Below are positions 1 through 7,172 of a stretch of DNA of 14,367 nt, piece by piece; the first letter of the stretch is position 1; each line of letters starts with the position of its first letter. Made by a program: the position numbers and the translations under genes. The notes beneath the pieces were generated by a model. That model had not been told where the DNA came from. It worked only from the letters and a program-made list of their open reading frames with translations, and did not search any database. The stretch spans positions 1 to 14,367 of the forward strand of contig JAEDMF010000028.1 of assembly GCA_016303175.1 (NCBI GenBank). Direction: 5' to 3'. Source of the stretch: Bacteroidales bacterium (lineage in GTDB: Bacteria; Bacteroidota; Bacteroidia; Bacteroidales; UBA932).

Positions 1-753
1 CGTGAGGCCCACGTCATCGCAGCCAATGTTGACCGCGCCTTCATTATAGTTACTCTGGCCTTCCCGGAGGTGAAACTGCCCTTTCTGGACCGTTTGCTCG
101 TGACCTGTGGGGTGTATGGCATCCCTGCCACCATAGTTCTCAACAAGGTGGACTTGCTCCGCACGCTTGCTTGCAGCGCTGATGCCACGACCGAGGAAAC
201 CCTTTCCTGCGACGCCGAGGAATTTATCTCTTCCTTCCGCTCCATATATGAAGCCGCCGGTTATCCCGTTATAATGACATCCGTAAAAACGGGTGAGGGC
301 ATAGACCAACTGCGTGCGGCGATGTCAACAGGCAGGGATGGAGCAGAAGGCTTTGGCATTAATCTGCTTTCTGGTGTGTCCGGAGTGGGAAAATCATCTT
401 TAATACATGCTTTGGACCCGAGCCTGACACCCCGGACCGGGCAAATTTCCGAAGCTCATCTGCAGGGAAAGCACACCACAACCTTTTATGAAATGTACCC
501 CCTCTCTTCCGGGGGCTTCATAATTGACACTCCCGGTATCAGAAGTTTCGGTCTGCTCGATTTGGAAGCCGAAGAAATCTACAAATATTTCCCTGAAATG
601 CTCGAGGCGTCCCGCAACTGCCGTTTCACTCCCTGCACGCACACTCACGAGCCCCATTGTGCCGTAAAGGCGGCGGTAGAGGAGGGCACCATTAGCGCTG
701 AGCGTTACAATTCCTATCTGGGAATGCTGGAAGACCAGAAGAAGTACAGATAG
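1..753 (+). CDS. rsgA: Ribosome small-subunit-dependent GTPase A, 5' truncated by window edge
   Basis: RsgA (YjeQ/YloQ) is a cytosolic circularly permuted GTPase that acts in late maturation of the 30S ribosomal subunit. The frame is open from base 1, so the start codon and most of the N-terminal OB domain lie outside the window; the GTG at 70 is internal. Numbering from base 1, the permuted order of G motifs is visible: G4 NKVD at residues 48-51, then G1 GVSGVGKSS at 125-133, a threonine-rich G2 switch (HTTT), and G3 DTPGI starting at 176. The C-terminal zinc knuckle has C207, C212, H214 and C220, the spacing expected for the family. The gene converges on queH with only 2 nt between stop codons. 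No terminator fits between them. Identification is firm; only the 5' end is missing. Confidence 0.96.
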   Translation, partial: REAHVIAANVDRAFIIVTLAFPEVKLPFLDRLLVTCGVYGIPATIVLNKVDLLRTLACSADATTEETLSCDAEEFISSFRSIYEAAGYPVIMTSVKTGEGIDQLRAAMSTGRDGAEGFGINLLSGVSGVGKSSLIHALDPSLTPRTGQISEAHLQGKHTTTFYEMYPLSSGGFIIDTPGIRSFGLLDLEAEEIYKYFPEMLEASRNCRFTPCTHTHEPHCAVKAAVEEGTISAERYNSYLGMLEDQKKYR

Positions 754-755
754 CG

Positions 756-1382
756 TTACCTAATGGAAAATTCACAACCGCAGTAGGTCTGGTTGTAGAA
801 GCATTTTTCCTTGATTATTTCGCTGCGCCTCTGCTGGAGGCCGCCCTTGCGCCAGTTCCTGGGCCACCATTGAAGCTCCTTCTGTTCCGTCACCTGAGGA
901 GCAGCACCCTCCTGCACCGTACGCGTGAGAGCGAGCCTCTCTTCCATTTCCACCAGCCTGCGCTGCTGGTCCAGAACCTGGGCAACGGCCCATTCTCCCG
1001 CCGCATTTATCTGATCTATGTTTTTCCATCGGGAAGATGCCAGAGTGGTGGCAAGAGTGTCATAATCGTGTGAAAGGGCATATTGCGCTGCTGTCAACAG
1101 CCTGTGCCTGAAGCATCTTGTACATCGTTGCCCCCTCTCCGGCTCGTCTTCCAATCCAGCCACCTCTTCCAGCCAAATCTCGTGCAGATAGTCCTCGTCC
1201 ACCATTTCCAACCCGCATTCAGCGGCGTAACGGCTGCACTCATCCTTGCGTTTGAGGTATTCCTCCAGTGGGAAAATATTGGGATTGAAATAAAAAATGG
1301 TGGGCTTGACACCCTCATTGAGCAGGGCCTCTATGATTGCGCCGCTGCAGGGCGCGCAACAAGTATGTAACAATAATTTCAC
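756..1382 (-). CDS. queH: Epoxyqueuosine reductase QueH (DUF208 family)
   Basis: QueH reduces epoxyqueuosine to queuosine in tRNA, the last step of queuosine synthesis, and is unrelated to the cobalamin-dependent QueG. The 208-residue protein shows the family cysteine pattern: HTCCAPCS near the N-terminus (C8, C9, C12), RCTRC (C87, C90) and YCGCEFS at the C-terminus (C201, C203), which should hold the iron-sulfur and mononuclear iron sites. NWRKGGLQQRR near residue 176 and the SSRWKNIDQIN segment also fit the family. The start is GTG at 1382: it gives the usual MKLLLHTCC opening, and no ATG lies close upstream. A hydrophilic stretch at about residues 136-169 looks longer than in typical members. 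A TAAATTTG -7 box lies 14 nt upstream of the start. Confidence 0.93.
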   Translation of the reverse strand: MKLLLHTCCAPCSGAIIEALLNEGVKPTIFYFNPNIFPLEEYLKRKDECSRYAAECGLEMVDEDYLHEIWLEEVAGLEDEPERGQRCTRCFRHRLLTAAQYALSHDYDTLATTLASSRWKNIDQINAAGEWAVAQVLDQQRRLVEMEERLALTRTVQEGAAPQVTEQKELQWWPRNWRKGGLQQRRSEIIKEKCFYNQTYCGCEFSIR

Positions 1383-1396
1383 GATGCTAAGTTACA

Positions 1397-1404
1397 CAAA
1401 TTTA
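1397..1404 (-). promoter_or_regulatory. Bacteroidota -7 promoter box for queH
   Basis: On the minus strand this reads TAAATTTG, a full match to the Bacteroidota primary sigma -7 consensus TAnnTTTG. It ends 14 nt before the GTG start of queH, so the 5' leader should be very short. I see no convincing TTTG -33 element at the usual 19-21 nt upstream. It abuts a box on the other strand with 1 bp between them. Confidence 0.6.
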
Positions 1405-1405
1405 T

Positions 1406-1413
1406 TATCTTTG
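1406..1413 (+). promoter_or_regulatory. Bacteroidota -7 promoter box for the DMT transporter gene
   Basis: TATCTTTG is a full match to TAnnTTTG and is followed by GC, as often seen in this phylum. Only 8 nt separate its end from the ATG at 1422. Transcription should therefore start a few nt before, or at, the start codon, giving a leaderless or nearly leaderless mRNA. No ribosome-binding sequence is visible in the gap, which agrees with that reading. A -33 TTTG is not evident. Confidence 0.62.
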
Positions 1414-1421
1414 CAGCCGCT

Positions 1422-2354
1422 ATGTGGATATATCTTTCACTTGCCTCCGCGGTCCTGCTGGGCCTCTATGATGTGGCCAAGAAACAGTCGCTGAAAAGGA
1501 ACGGCGTTATGTGGGTGCTTCTTGCCGTTTCGGTGCTGTCTTCCCTGCTGCTGGCCCCCTTCTTCCGTCTCGGACCTGCCGGACATTTTGCTATCCTCGT
1601 ACCCAAGGCCCTGCTTGTTTCCACATCCTGGATTTCCGGTTTGGCGGCAATGAAGCTCCTGCCTCTTACAACCGTCAGCACCATTAAGGCGTCCAGGCCG
1701 GTCTTTGTGGTCGTTTTGAGTATGGTCATCTTCGGCGAGAGACTGTCCTTATTGCAATGGACGGGGGTGATTCTGGCCTTGACCGCCCTGTGGCTGCTCA
1801 GCCGTTCTTCCCGCAGCGAGGGCATAATATTCCACAAGAACAAGGGTATATGGTGGATGGGTCTCTCCGTAGTCAGCGGAGTGGCCAGCGCGCTGTATGA
1901 TAAGTACATAATGAAAGGCCTTGATCCTATGTTCGTGCTCTGTTGGTCCAATCTTTACGTAGCTGTGGTTCTTGCCGTCGTGCTGGGGGTTAAGAACATT
2001 ATTGTTCGGCATAGGTTGAAGAGCAGGCAGACGGTTCTTGTAAACTCCACGGCTGACATTATGCCCGGGTCCGGCCTTTTGCCCGAGGAAGCTGGCTCAG
2101 GAGTGGAGCGCTTCAAATGGGACTGGTATCTGCTGCTGACGGCGGTGCTGATAGTGCTGGCGGACGGCTGTTATTTCTACAGCCTTTCCATCGAAGGAGC
2201 AATGTTGAGCGTAATCTCCCTTGTCCGCCGCTTCAGTGTTGTGGTGACTTTTGTGCTCGGAGCTTTGCTGTTCAAGGAGCAGAATATCAGAGCCAAGGCA
2301 ATGGATTTGCTCATATTATTGTCCGGTATAGCAATTCTCGTTTTTTCTTCTTAA
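1422..2354 (+). CDS. EamA/DMT-superfamily membrane transporter, substrate unknown
   Basis: This 310-residue protein is almost wholly hydrophobic, with about ten predicted membrane segments arranged as two EamA-like halves (about residues 1-128 and 142-308). The segment SKASRP-like 'STIKASRPVFVVVLSMVIFGERLS' region in half one, where a helix is followed by a short GERLS loop, is typical of drug/metabolite transporters, and the second half ends in a matching FKEQ motif after its ninth helix. It should sit in the inner membrane; the substrate cannot be told from sequence. A polar stretch at about residues 196-233 forms a long loop between helices of the second half. The ATG at 1422 is needed because the first helix starts at residue 2. 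A -7 promoter box lies 8 nt upstream. The gene's stop codon overlaps a candidate promoter for the next gene. Confidence 0.85.
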   Translation: MWIYLSLASAVLLGLYDVAKKQSLKRNGVMWVLLAVSVLSSLLLAPFFRLGPAGHFAILVPKALLVSTSWISGLAAMKLLPLTTVSTIKASRPVFVVVLSMVIFGERLSLLQWTGVILALTALWLLSRSSRSEGIIFHKNKGIWWMGLSVVSGVASALYDKYIMKGLDPMFVLCWSNLYVAVVLAVVLGVKNIIVRHRLKSRQTVLVNSTADIMPGSGLLPEEAGSGVERFKWDWYLLLTAVLIVLADGCYFYSLSIEGAMLSVISLVRRFSVVVTFVLGALLFKEQNIRAKAMDLLILLSGIAILVFSS

Positions 2355-2359
2355 TTTTG
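2352..2359 (+). promoter_or_regulatory. Candidate -7 promoter box for the nuclease/TonB operon
   Basis: TAATTTTG fully matches the Bacteroidota TAnnTTTG -7 consensus and overlaps the TAA stop of the upstream transporter gene. It would give a 5' leader of roughly 60 nt before the lipoprotein start at 2429. That leader is A-rich, with runs of A just before the start codon as expected for translation in this phylum. No clear -33 TTTG was found at the proper spacing, so the call is moderate. Confidence 0.45.
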
Positions 2360-2428
2360 TTAAGTAAAAGTGCGGTTGGTGATTTAAAAGAGTAAGCAAT
2401 AGGAATACAAAACACATAAAAACATATA

Positions 2429-4837
2429 ATGATTAAAATTATGAAACTTAAATCTTTGTTATTCAGTGCTTTGGCTGTTGTGGCTCTCGCTGCAGGTTGC
2501 CAAAAGGAGGGTGGTCTTGGCGGCGATCCTTCCATTAAGCTTGACAAAAAAACAGTAACCATCAAAAAGGGATCAGAAAGTGTGACTGTAAAAGTGACCT
2601 CCAACCGTGATTGGAAGTTGGAAATGTCCGACAGCGACAAGGAGTGGGCCCATACTACCATTACTAAGGGCGAGGCTTCAGCAAAGCCTGTTCCCGTGAC
2701 CATTACTTGTGACGAGAACACAGGCCGTGAGCGTACCGCTTCCATCAAGTTCACTACAGGTTCTTACAGCACCACTCTGAAAATCACTCAGGAGGGAGCA
2801 GTCAGCACCAACTATGTAAGCTGCAAAAGTCTGACAACCCTCGCAGCTGGAACCCCTATCGATGAAAACACTTTCATCAAGGTGCAGGTTATCAGCAATT
2901 ATGAACTGAATAACCTTTCAACTACGAAAGCGGTTTATGCACAGGATGTTCTTGCCGAACAGAAAGGCAAGCCAGGCACCGGGGTACAGATCAAATTCGC
3001 TTCAGCACCCACAGTGGCTGTCGGTGAGGTAACACGCAATCTAAAATGTGGTGATATCATCGAACTGGAGGTTTCTGGTTTTACGCCTTCTGTTTATCAA
3101 GATGCCATTCAGCTTGATGCCAATGGAAAGACTCCTCAGCCTGTATTGCTCACCTCTGCGGAGGATGCAGACGAACTTGTTCCCGTGGAGATTTCTATTG
3201 AAGACTTTCTCAATGGCAAATATGAGAACCAGTATGTGAAGATTAAAGAAAGCGTGCAGGTAGCCGATACCGACCTTTCCAAGACCTGGGCTGATCCTGC
3301 TGGCAAGTCCCATTTCAGCATCAATATGGAGACGGCAGACGGCAAGGTGTTTGTTGTATTCACATCAAGCTATTGTGGTCAGCTCAAGAATACACAGGTT
3401 GCTCAGGGCTCAGGCCAGATTTGCGGTATAGCTTCCATCAACAACGGTACATATCAGTTGATTTTTGCCAAGGCTACAGATGCCGATGCTCTTAACGGTG
3501 ATCGCTTCACTGCACAGATCCACGTGCTTACGGTGGATAAGGCTCTTGCTGCTCGCAACGTTTTGGCCTCCGTATCCGGCCGCGTCATCGCCGCTTGCGC
3601 TGAGGGTGTAGTCATCAACGATGGCTCAGCCAACAACCTTTATGTTTATAACGCCAGCTACAAGACCAAGCCGTTTGAGTTCAAAGTAGGTGACATAGTA
3701 AAAGCAGACGGCTCTCTTACAACTTATTGCAAAGTCGCAGAGTTGAAAGTTGATGCGGAAAAAGCGCTTACTGCTGATTTAGCTATTGAAGAAACCCCCG
3801 CACAGGTGACCACTGTCATTACTCCCGAAAATATTGCTACCTGGCTTCCTTCTCCCGCAGGCTCGGCCAAGGTAAGTGTAAGCGGAAAGCTGGTCATCAG
3901 CGGTTCTTACATCAACCTTGAGATTGACGGAGCAACTATTCAGGGCAGTATCAAAACTTCACGTGACCTCTCTGAATTCAAAGGCAAGTATGTTTCCTGC
4001 ACGGGATACTGGGTAGGCACGACATCCAACTACTTTACTATTGTCGAGACAGAAGTCACGGAGGATGCTTCTGATCGTCTGAGCGTCAGCGCCAAGGAAC
4101 TCAACGTGGCAGCCAATGCCACTACCGCTTCGTTCGACATTGCATCTACAGTGGATTGGACCGTAACGAGCAAGACCGAAGGCGTGACCGTTGATCCTAC
4201 CAGCGGCAACGGCGATGCAACCATTACCCTTACTTTCGCTGAAAATACAAGCGACCAACCCAAAGTTGCTACCATCGAGGTGAGCTCAACACTCGGCACC
4301 GAGACCATCACCCTCACCCAGAAGGCTTATGTTCCCGCCGGAGCGATGGCTGAACTTACCAATGAGGAGATAGTGGCTGCTTATAAAGCAAAGATTGCCG
4401 AATCTGGCTTTAAGGCTGGTTATCAGGAAGTCACAGTTGAAAGCAAGAGTGGTATATGGACGGGTTTTTGCAATGTTGGAACTAGTAGTGGCGCATTGTC
4501 AACTACTTACATGCAGTTTAATACTAAGAATGGACAGCATGTTCAGTCTCCTGTCTTTGAAAAAGAAATTGCCAAAATAGAGCTTGAATTGGCTAAGAGT
4601 ACATATACCGGTTGTCAAATTTGTGTTGTGCCGTCTTCATTGGAACTTCCCGCTAGTGCAGGTTATAACGATACTCAGTACAGTCAAGCCTATGCATCAT
4701 CTGTAGCAGTTGTTGATGGTGGCGAACAAACCGTAACAATTGATATTCCGGCTGAAACAGTAATTAAAGATTTTAAACTGATTGCAAAAGGCAAAGCCGG
4801 ATACATCAACTCTATCAAAGTTTACTTCAAGGAATAA
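2429..4837 (+). CDS. Multidomain surface lipoprotein with two BACON-like domains and DUF5689/OB-fold modules
   Basis: This 802-residue protein starts with a lipoprotein signal ending LAAGC (lipid-anchored Cys at residue 24), followed by QKEGG, somewhat like the charged surface-export signals of Bacteroidota lipoproteins. Visible modules: a BACON-like β-sandwich at about 33-124 (NRDWKLE, ENTGRERTASI, ITQEG), a DUF5689-type region at about 129-360, two further OB-like β-modules at about 360-447 and 462-546, a second BACON-like domain at about 550-635 (STVDWTV, LTQKAY), and an unassigned C-terminal β-rich domain at 636-802 ending INSIKVYF. No catalytic motif is seen, so it is probably a binding protein. 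OB folds often bind nucleic acids, and the next two genes encode nucleases 6 nt and further downstream; a role in holding extracellular nucleic acid is inference. A second in-frame ATG at 2441 is an equally good start. The C-terminal domain is clearly more AT-rich than the rest. Confidence 0.82.
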   Translation: MIKIMKLKSLLFSALAVVALAAGCQKEGGLGGDPSIKLDKKTVTIKKGSESVTVKVTSNRDWKLEMSDSDKEWAHTTITKGEASAKPVPVTITCDENTGRERTASIKFTTGSYSTTLKITQEGAVSTNYVSCKSLTTLAAGTPIDENTFIKVQVISNYELNNLSTTKAVYAQDVLAEQKGKPGTGVQIKFASAPTVAVGEVTRNLKCGDIIELEVSGFTPSVYQDAIQLDANGKTPQPVLLTSAEDADELVPVEISIEDFLNGKYENQYVKIKESVQVADTDLSKTWADPAGKSHFSINMETADGKVFVVFTSSYCGQLKNTQVAQGSGQICGIASINNGTYQLIFAKATDADALNGDRFTAQIHVLTVDKALAARNVLASVSGRVIAACAEGVVINDGSANNLYVYNASYKTKPFEFKVGDIVKADGSLTTYCKVAELKVDAEKALTADLAIEETPAQVTTVITPENIATWLPSPAGSAKVSVSGKLVISGSYINLEIDGATIQGSIKTSRDLSEFKGKYVSCTGYWVGTTSNYFTIVETEVTEDASDRLSVSAKELNVAANATTASFDIASTVDWTVTSKTEGVTVDPTSGNGDATITLTFAENTSDQPKVATIEVSSTLGTETITLTQKAYVPAGAMAELTNEEIVAAYKAKIAESGFKAGYQEVTVESKSGIWTGFCNVGTSSGALSTTYMQFNTKNGQHVQSPVFEKEIAKIELELAKSTYTGCQICVVPSSLELPASAGYNDTQYSQAYASSVAVVDGGEQTVTIDIPAETVIKDFKLIAKGKAGYINSIKVYFKE

Positions 4838-4843
4838 GCAGAT

Positions 4844-6061
4844 TTGAAGAAGAATTTTCTCTTTTTAGCGGCAACCGTCCTCCTTTTTGTCACCCTCGGG
4901 TGCTCCAAGAGGCAGGACGGTCCTGCCGTCAGTACGGTCAAGTTTAATATGACCAAATCTTATCTTGATAAGAAGGCTGCGTCATTCTGGGTGCAGGTAG
5001 CAGGGCAGGGGCAGTGGACTCTGGCTCTGGAATTCCCCTCGACCGGCACAGAGAATCAGAAGGCCTGGGCTGAGTTTAGAGATTCTGCTGAAGGCGAAGG
5101 CAAAGGCCAGTGCATTGAGGGCGAAGGCAGCGGCCAGTGCATTGTAGGATATGATGAAAATACGGGAAAAGTTGGCAGGAAGTTGAGCATCGTGCTGTAC
5201 TCGGACGGCAAGGAAGTGGACCGTTATTCCATAATGCAGCGCACGGACTCTTATTCTCCCGATCCTCTTCCCTCCTGGCTGGAGCTTCCTGAAATGAAGT
5301 CAAAGTGGGCGTACCACAACCATAAATATTCCAATGGCAGCGCTATGGTCCGCAATTATTCCTATGGTTGGAACGCCTCAGTCCGCCTATCCGACTGGGT
5401 GGCCTATCCGCTGCCCAAAAAGACCCCTTCGGCAAGTCGCAAGGACCAGTGGGCGTTCGATCCCAAGGTTGACCACAAGGAGCAGGCCAATTGTGTGACT
5501 TCATCCTACAGAGGACGTTACGACCGCGGTCACCAGATCCCTTCGGCCGACAGGCGTATGCCCGAGGAGGCCCAGAACCAGACTTGTTATATGACCAATC
5601 TGACCCCTCAAGCGTCAGCCTTCAATCAGGGGATATGGCAGAAATTCGAAGCTCAGGTGCGCACGTGGGCCTCATATACAGACACCCTCTATGTGGTGAC
5701 CGGCTGTGAACTGTCTGACAATCCTTCTTGTACGACGGACAGAGATGGCAATGACTGTCCCATACCCTCCCATTACTATAAGGTCCTTCTGGTCAGAGGA
5801 AGCAATATTGACGGCATACCCGCTGCGGCCGATAAGCCCGGCGCAGGCAAGAAATGGCTCGCTGCAGCTTTCCGTCTGGAACATCGCACGGATTACGATT
5901 CCGAAGCCACCATCACTTCCGACTATATGATGTCCGTGAGCGAATTCGAAGAGATTACCGGCATCAACTTCTTTGTGAACCTGCCTGCCTACGTTGGAGC
6001 GGAGGCGGCAGCCGCCATCGAAAAAGATAACCCGAAAAACCGCAGCTTCTGGTTCAAGTAA
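4844..6061 (+). CDS. DNA/RNA non-specific endonuclease lipoprotein (NucA/Serratia type, ββα-Me)
   Basis: The protein (405 residues) should be an exported, lipid-anchored nuclease cutting DNA and RNA without sequence specificity. Its signal ends VTLGC (Cys20). Residues about 30-135 form a BACON-like β domain ending in a MQRTDS strand. The catalytic part, about 145-405, carries the family signature DRGH (D227-H230; H230 the general base), N252, then FNQGIWQKFE with N261 as likely metal ligand and E269, the same N-to-E spacing of 8 as in the Serratia enzyme. The start is a TTG at 4844: it opens MKKNFLF and preserves the signal peptide, and the next ATG is past the lipobox. An AAGGA motif precedes it by 10 nt, overlapping the end of the upstream gene 6 nt away, suggesting translational coupling. 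The BACON-like part contains a 27-bp tandem duplication. Confidence 0.92.
   Translation: MKKNFLFLAATVLLFVTLGCSKRQDGPAVSTVKFNMTKSYLDKKAASFWVQVAGQGQWTLALEFPSTGTENQKAWAEFRDSAEGEGKGQCIEGEGSGQCIVGYDENTGKVGRKLSIVLYSDGKEVDRYSIMQRTDSYSPDPLPSWLELPEMKSKWAYHNHKYSNGSAMVRNYSYGWNASVRLSDWVAYPLPKKTPSASRKDQWAFDPKVDHKEQANCVTSSYRGRYDRGHQIPSADRRMPEEAQNQTCYMTNLTPQASAFNQGIWQKFEAQVRTWASYTDTLYVVTGCELSDNPSCTTDRDGNDCPIPSHYYKVLLVRGSNIDGIPAAADKPGAGKKWLAAAFRLEHRTDYDSEATITSDYMMSVSEFEEITGINFFVNLPAYVGAEAAAAIEKDNPKNRSFWFK
5090..5143 (+). repeat. 27-bp in-frame tandem duplication in the nuclease gene
   Basis: Two adjacent 27-bp units (5090-5116 and 5117-5143) differ at 3 positions and encode EGEGKGQCI and EGEGSGQCI, residues 83-91 and 92-100 of the nuclease lipoprotein. 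The unit length is a multiple of three, so copy number could change without a frameshift. It falls in a loop of the BACON-like domain, away from the active site. Confidence 0.93.
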
Positions 6062-6087
6062 ACCCGGGGCGCGGCCAAGACTACAAT

Positions 6088-7158
6088 ATGAAACGCATTG
6101 CAACTGTTCTTCTGGTTTTTCTCCTGTCCTTTGCCGCCGTGCACGGACAGAAGGCAAAGCAGAACTATGTCATAGGTTTCTACAATCTGGAGAACCTGTT
6201 TGACATTTATGATGACCCCGCCAAGAACGATGAGCAGTTTCTTCCCGAGGGCAGCAACAAATGGACTAAGGAAAAATACGAGCACAAGCTCCACAATATG
6301 GCCAGGGTCATTGCTGAAATGGCCGCATCCAACGGTCGCTTCCACACCATACTGGGCGTGAGCGAGATAGAAAACCGCTTCGTGCTCGAAGACCTGGTGT
6401 CCGACCCCCAGATTGCCTCGGCCAATTATCAGATTATACACTATGACGGACCGGACCGCAGGGGAGTGGATGTCGCCCTGCTCTATCGCCCTGAACAGTT
6501 CAAGGTGCTCCAGACCAAGAGCATACCTTTCACTTTCGAGGGCAGCGAGGTGGAATTCACCCTCGATAAGGAGCAGCAGGACTACTTCCGCACCCGTGAC
6601 ATCCTTATGGTGAGGGGCACCATAGCCGGCGAGATGTTCGCCTTCTTTGTGGCCCACCTGCCTTCTAGGGTCGGCGGCAAGGGGTCGGACCTGCGCAGTC
6701 GTGGAGGCGAGATACTCTATCGTGAGTCCATGGCCCTGATGGAGAAGTATCCCGGCATAAAGATAGTCACTATGGGAGATATGAACGACAATCCCACAGA
6801 CGACAGTATGGCCATCTGGCATCGCGGCAAGGAAAAGCCTGAGGACGTGACCCCCACGGACTTCTTCTGCCCCTATATCACTATGCTTAAGGACGGTTTC
6901 GGAACGCTTGCATATCAGGGAGTGTGGAGCATATATGACCTCGAACTTGTCAACTACAATCTGCTCAACGCCCCCGAGGGAACGCTGAAACTTCAGCCCA
7001 TAGGAAAGAATGGCTACTACGGGTATATTTTCAAGAGACCTTTTATGACAACTCAGAAAGGCCAGTACAAGGGTTATCCGTACAGGACATTCAGCGGAGG
7101 CTCCTTCATCGGAGGTTATTCCGACCATTATCCTACCTTTATCGTTGTAGGCAAATAA
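6088..7158 (+). CDS. Exported endonuclease/exonuclease/phosphatase (EEP) family protein
   Basis: This 356-residue protein has a cleavable Sec signal (about residues 1-21, ending VHGQ) and no lipobox, so it is probably periplasmic or secreted. The DNase I-like EEP fold is shown by its ordered motifs: N33 in FYNLEN, catalytic metal-binding E93 in GVSEIEN, DRRGVDVALLYRP, H190 in VAHLPS, D231 and N233 in GDMND, and the C-terminal SDH (D346, H347) in GGYSDHYPTF. All key residues are present, so it should be an active Mg-dependent phosphodiesterase or phosphatase; the family includes nucleases, phosphoinositide phosphatases and sphingomyelinases, and sequence alone does not fix the substrate. The neighbouring nuclease favours nucleic acid. 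It follows the nuclease gene by 26 nt and precedes the TonB receptor gene by 14 nt. Confidence 0.9.
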   Translation: MKRIATVLLVFLLSFAAVHGQKAKQNYVIGFYNLENLFDIYDDPAKNDEQFLPEGSNKWTKEKYEHKLHNMARVIAEMAASNGRFHTILGVSEIENRFVLEDLVSDPQIASANYQIIHYDGPDRRGVDVALLYRPEQFKVLQTKSIPFTFEGSEVEFTLDKEQQDYFRTRDILMVRGTIAGEMFAFFVAHLPSRVGGKGSDLRSRGGEILYRESMALMEKYPGIKIVTMGDMNDNPTDDSMAIWHRGKEKPEDVTPTDFFCPYITMLKDGFGTLAYQGVWSIYDLELVNYNLLNAPEGTLKLQPIGKNGYYGYIFKRPFMTTQKGQYKGYPYRTFSGGSFIGGYSDHYPTFIVVGK

Positions 7159-7172
7159 CGTAAATACTTTAT

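Noticed and set aside
774..808. Possible terminator for rsgA (ACAACC/GGTTGT stem then TTTTT)
   Set aside because: The stem is only 6 bp with an 11-nt loop, and 7 nt separate it from the T run; too weak to call.
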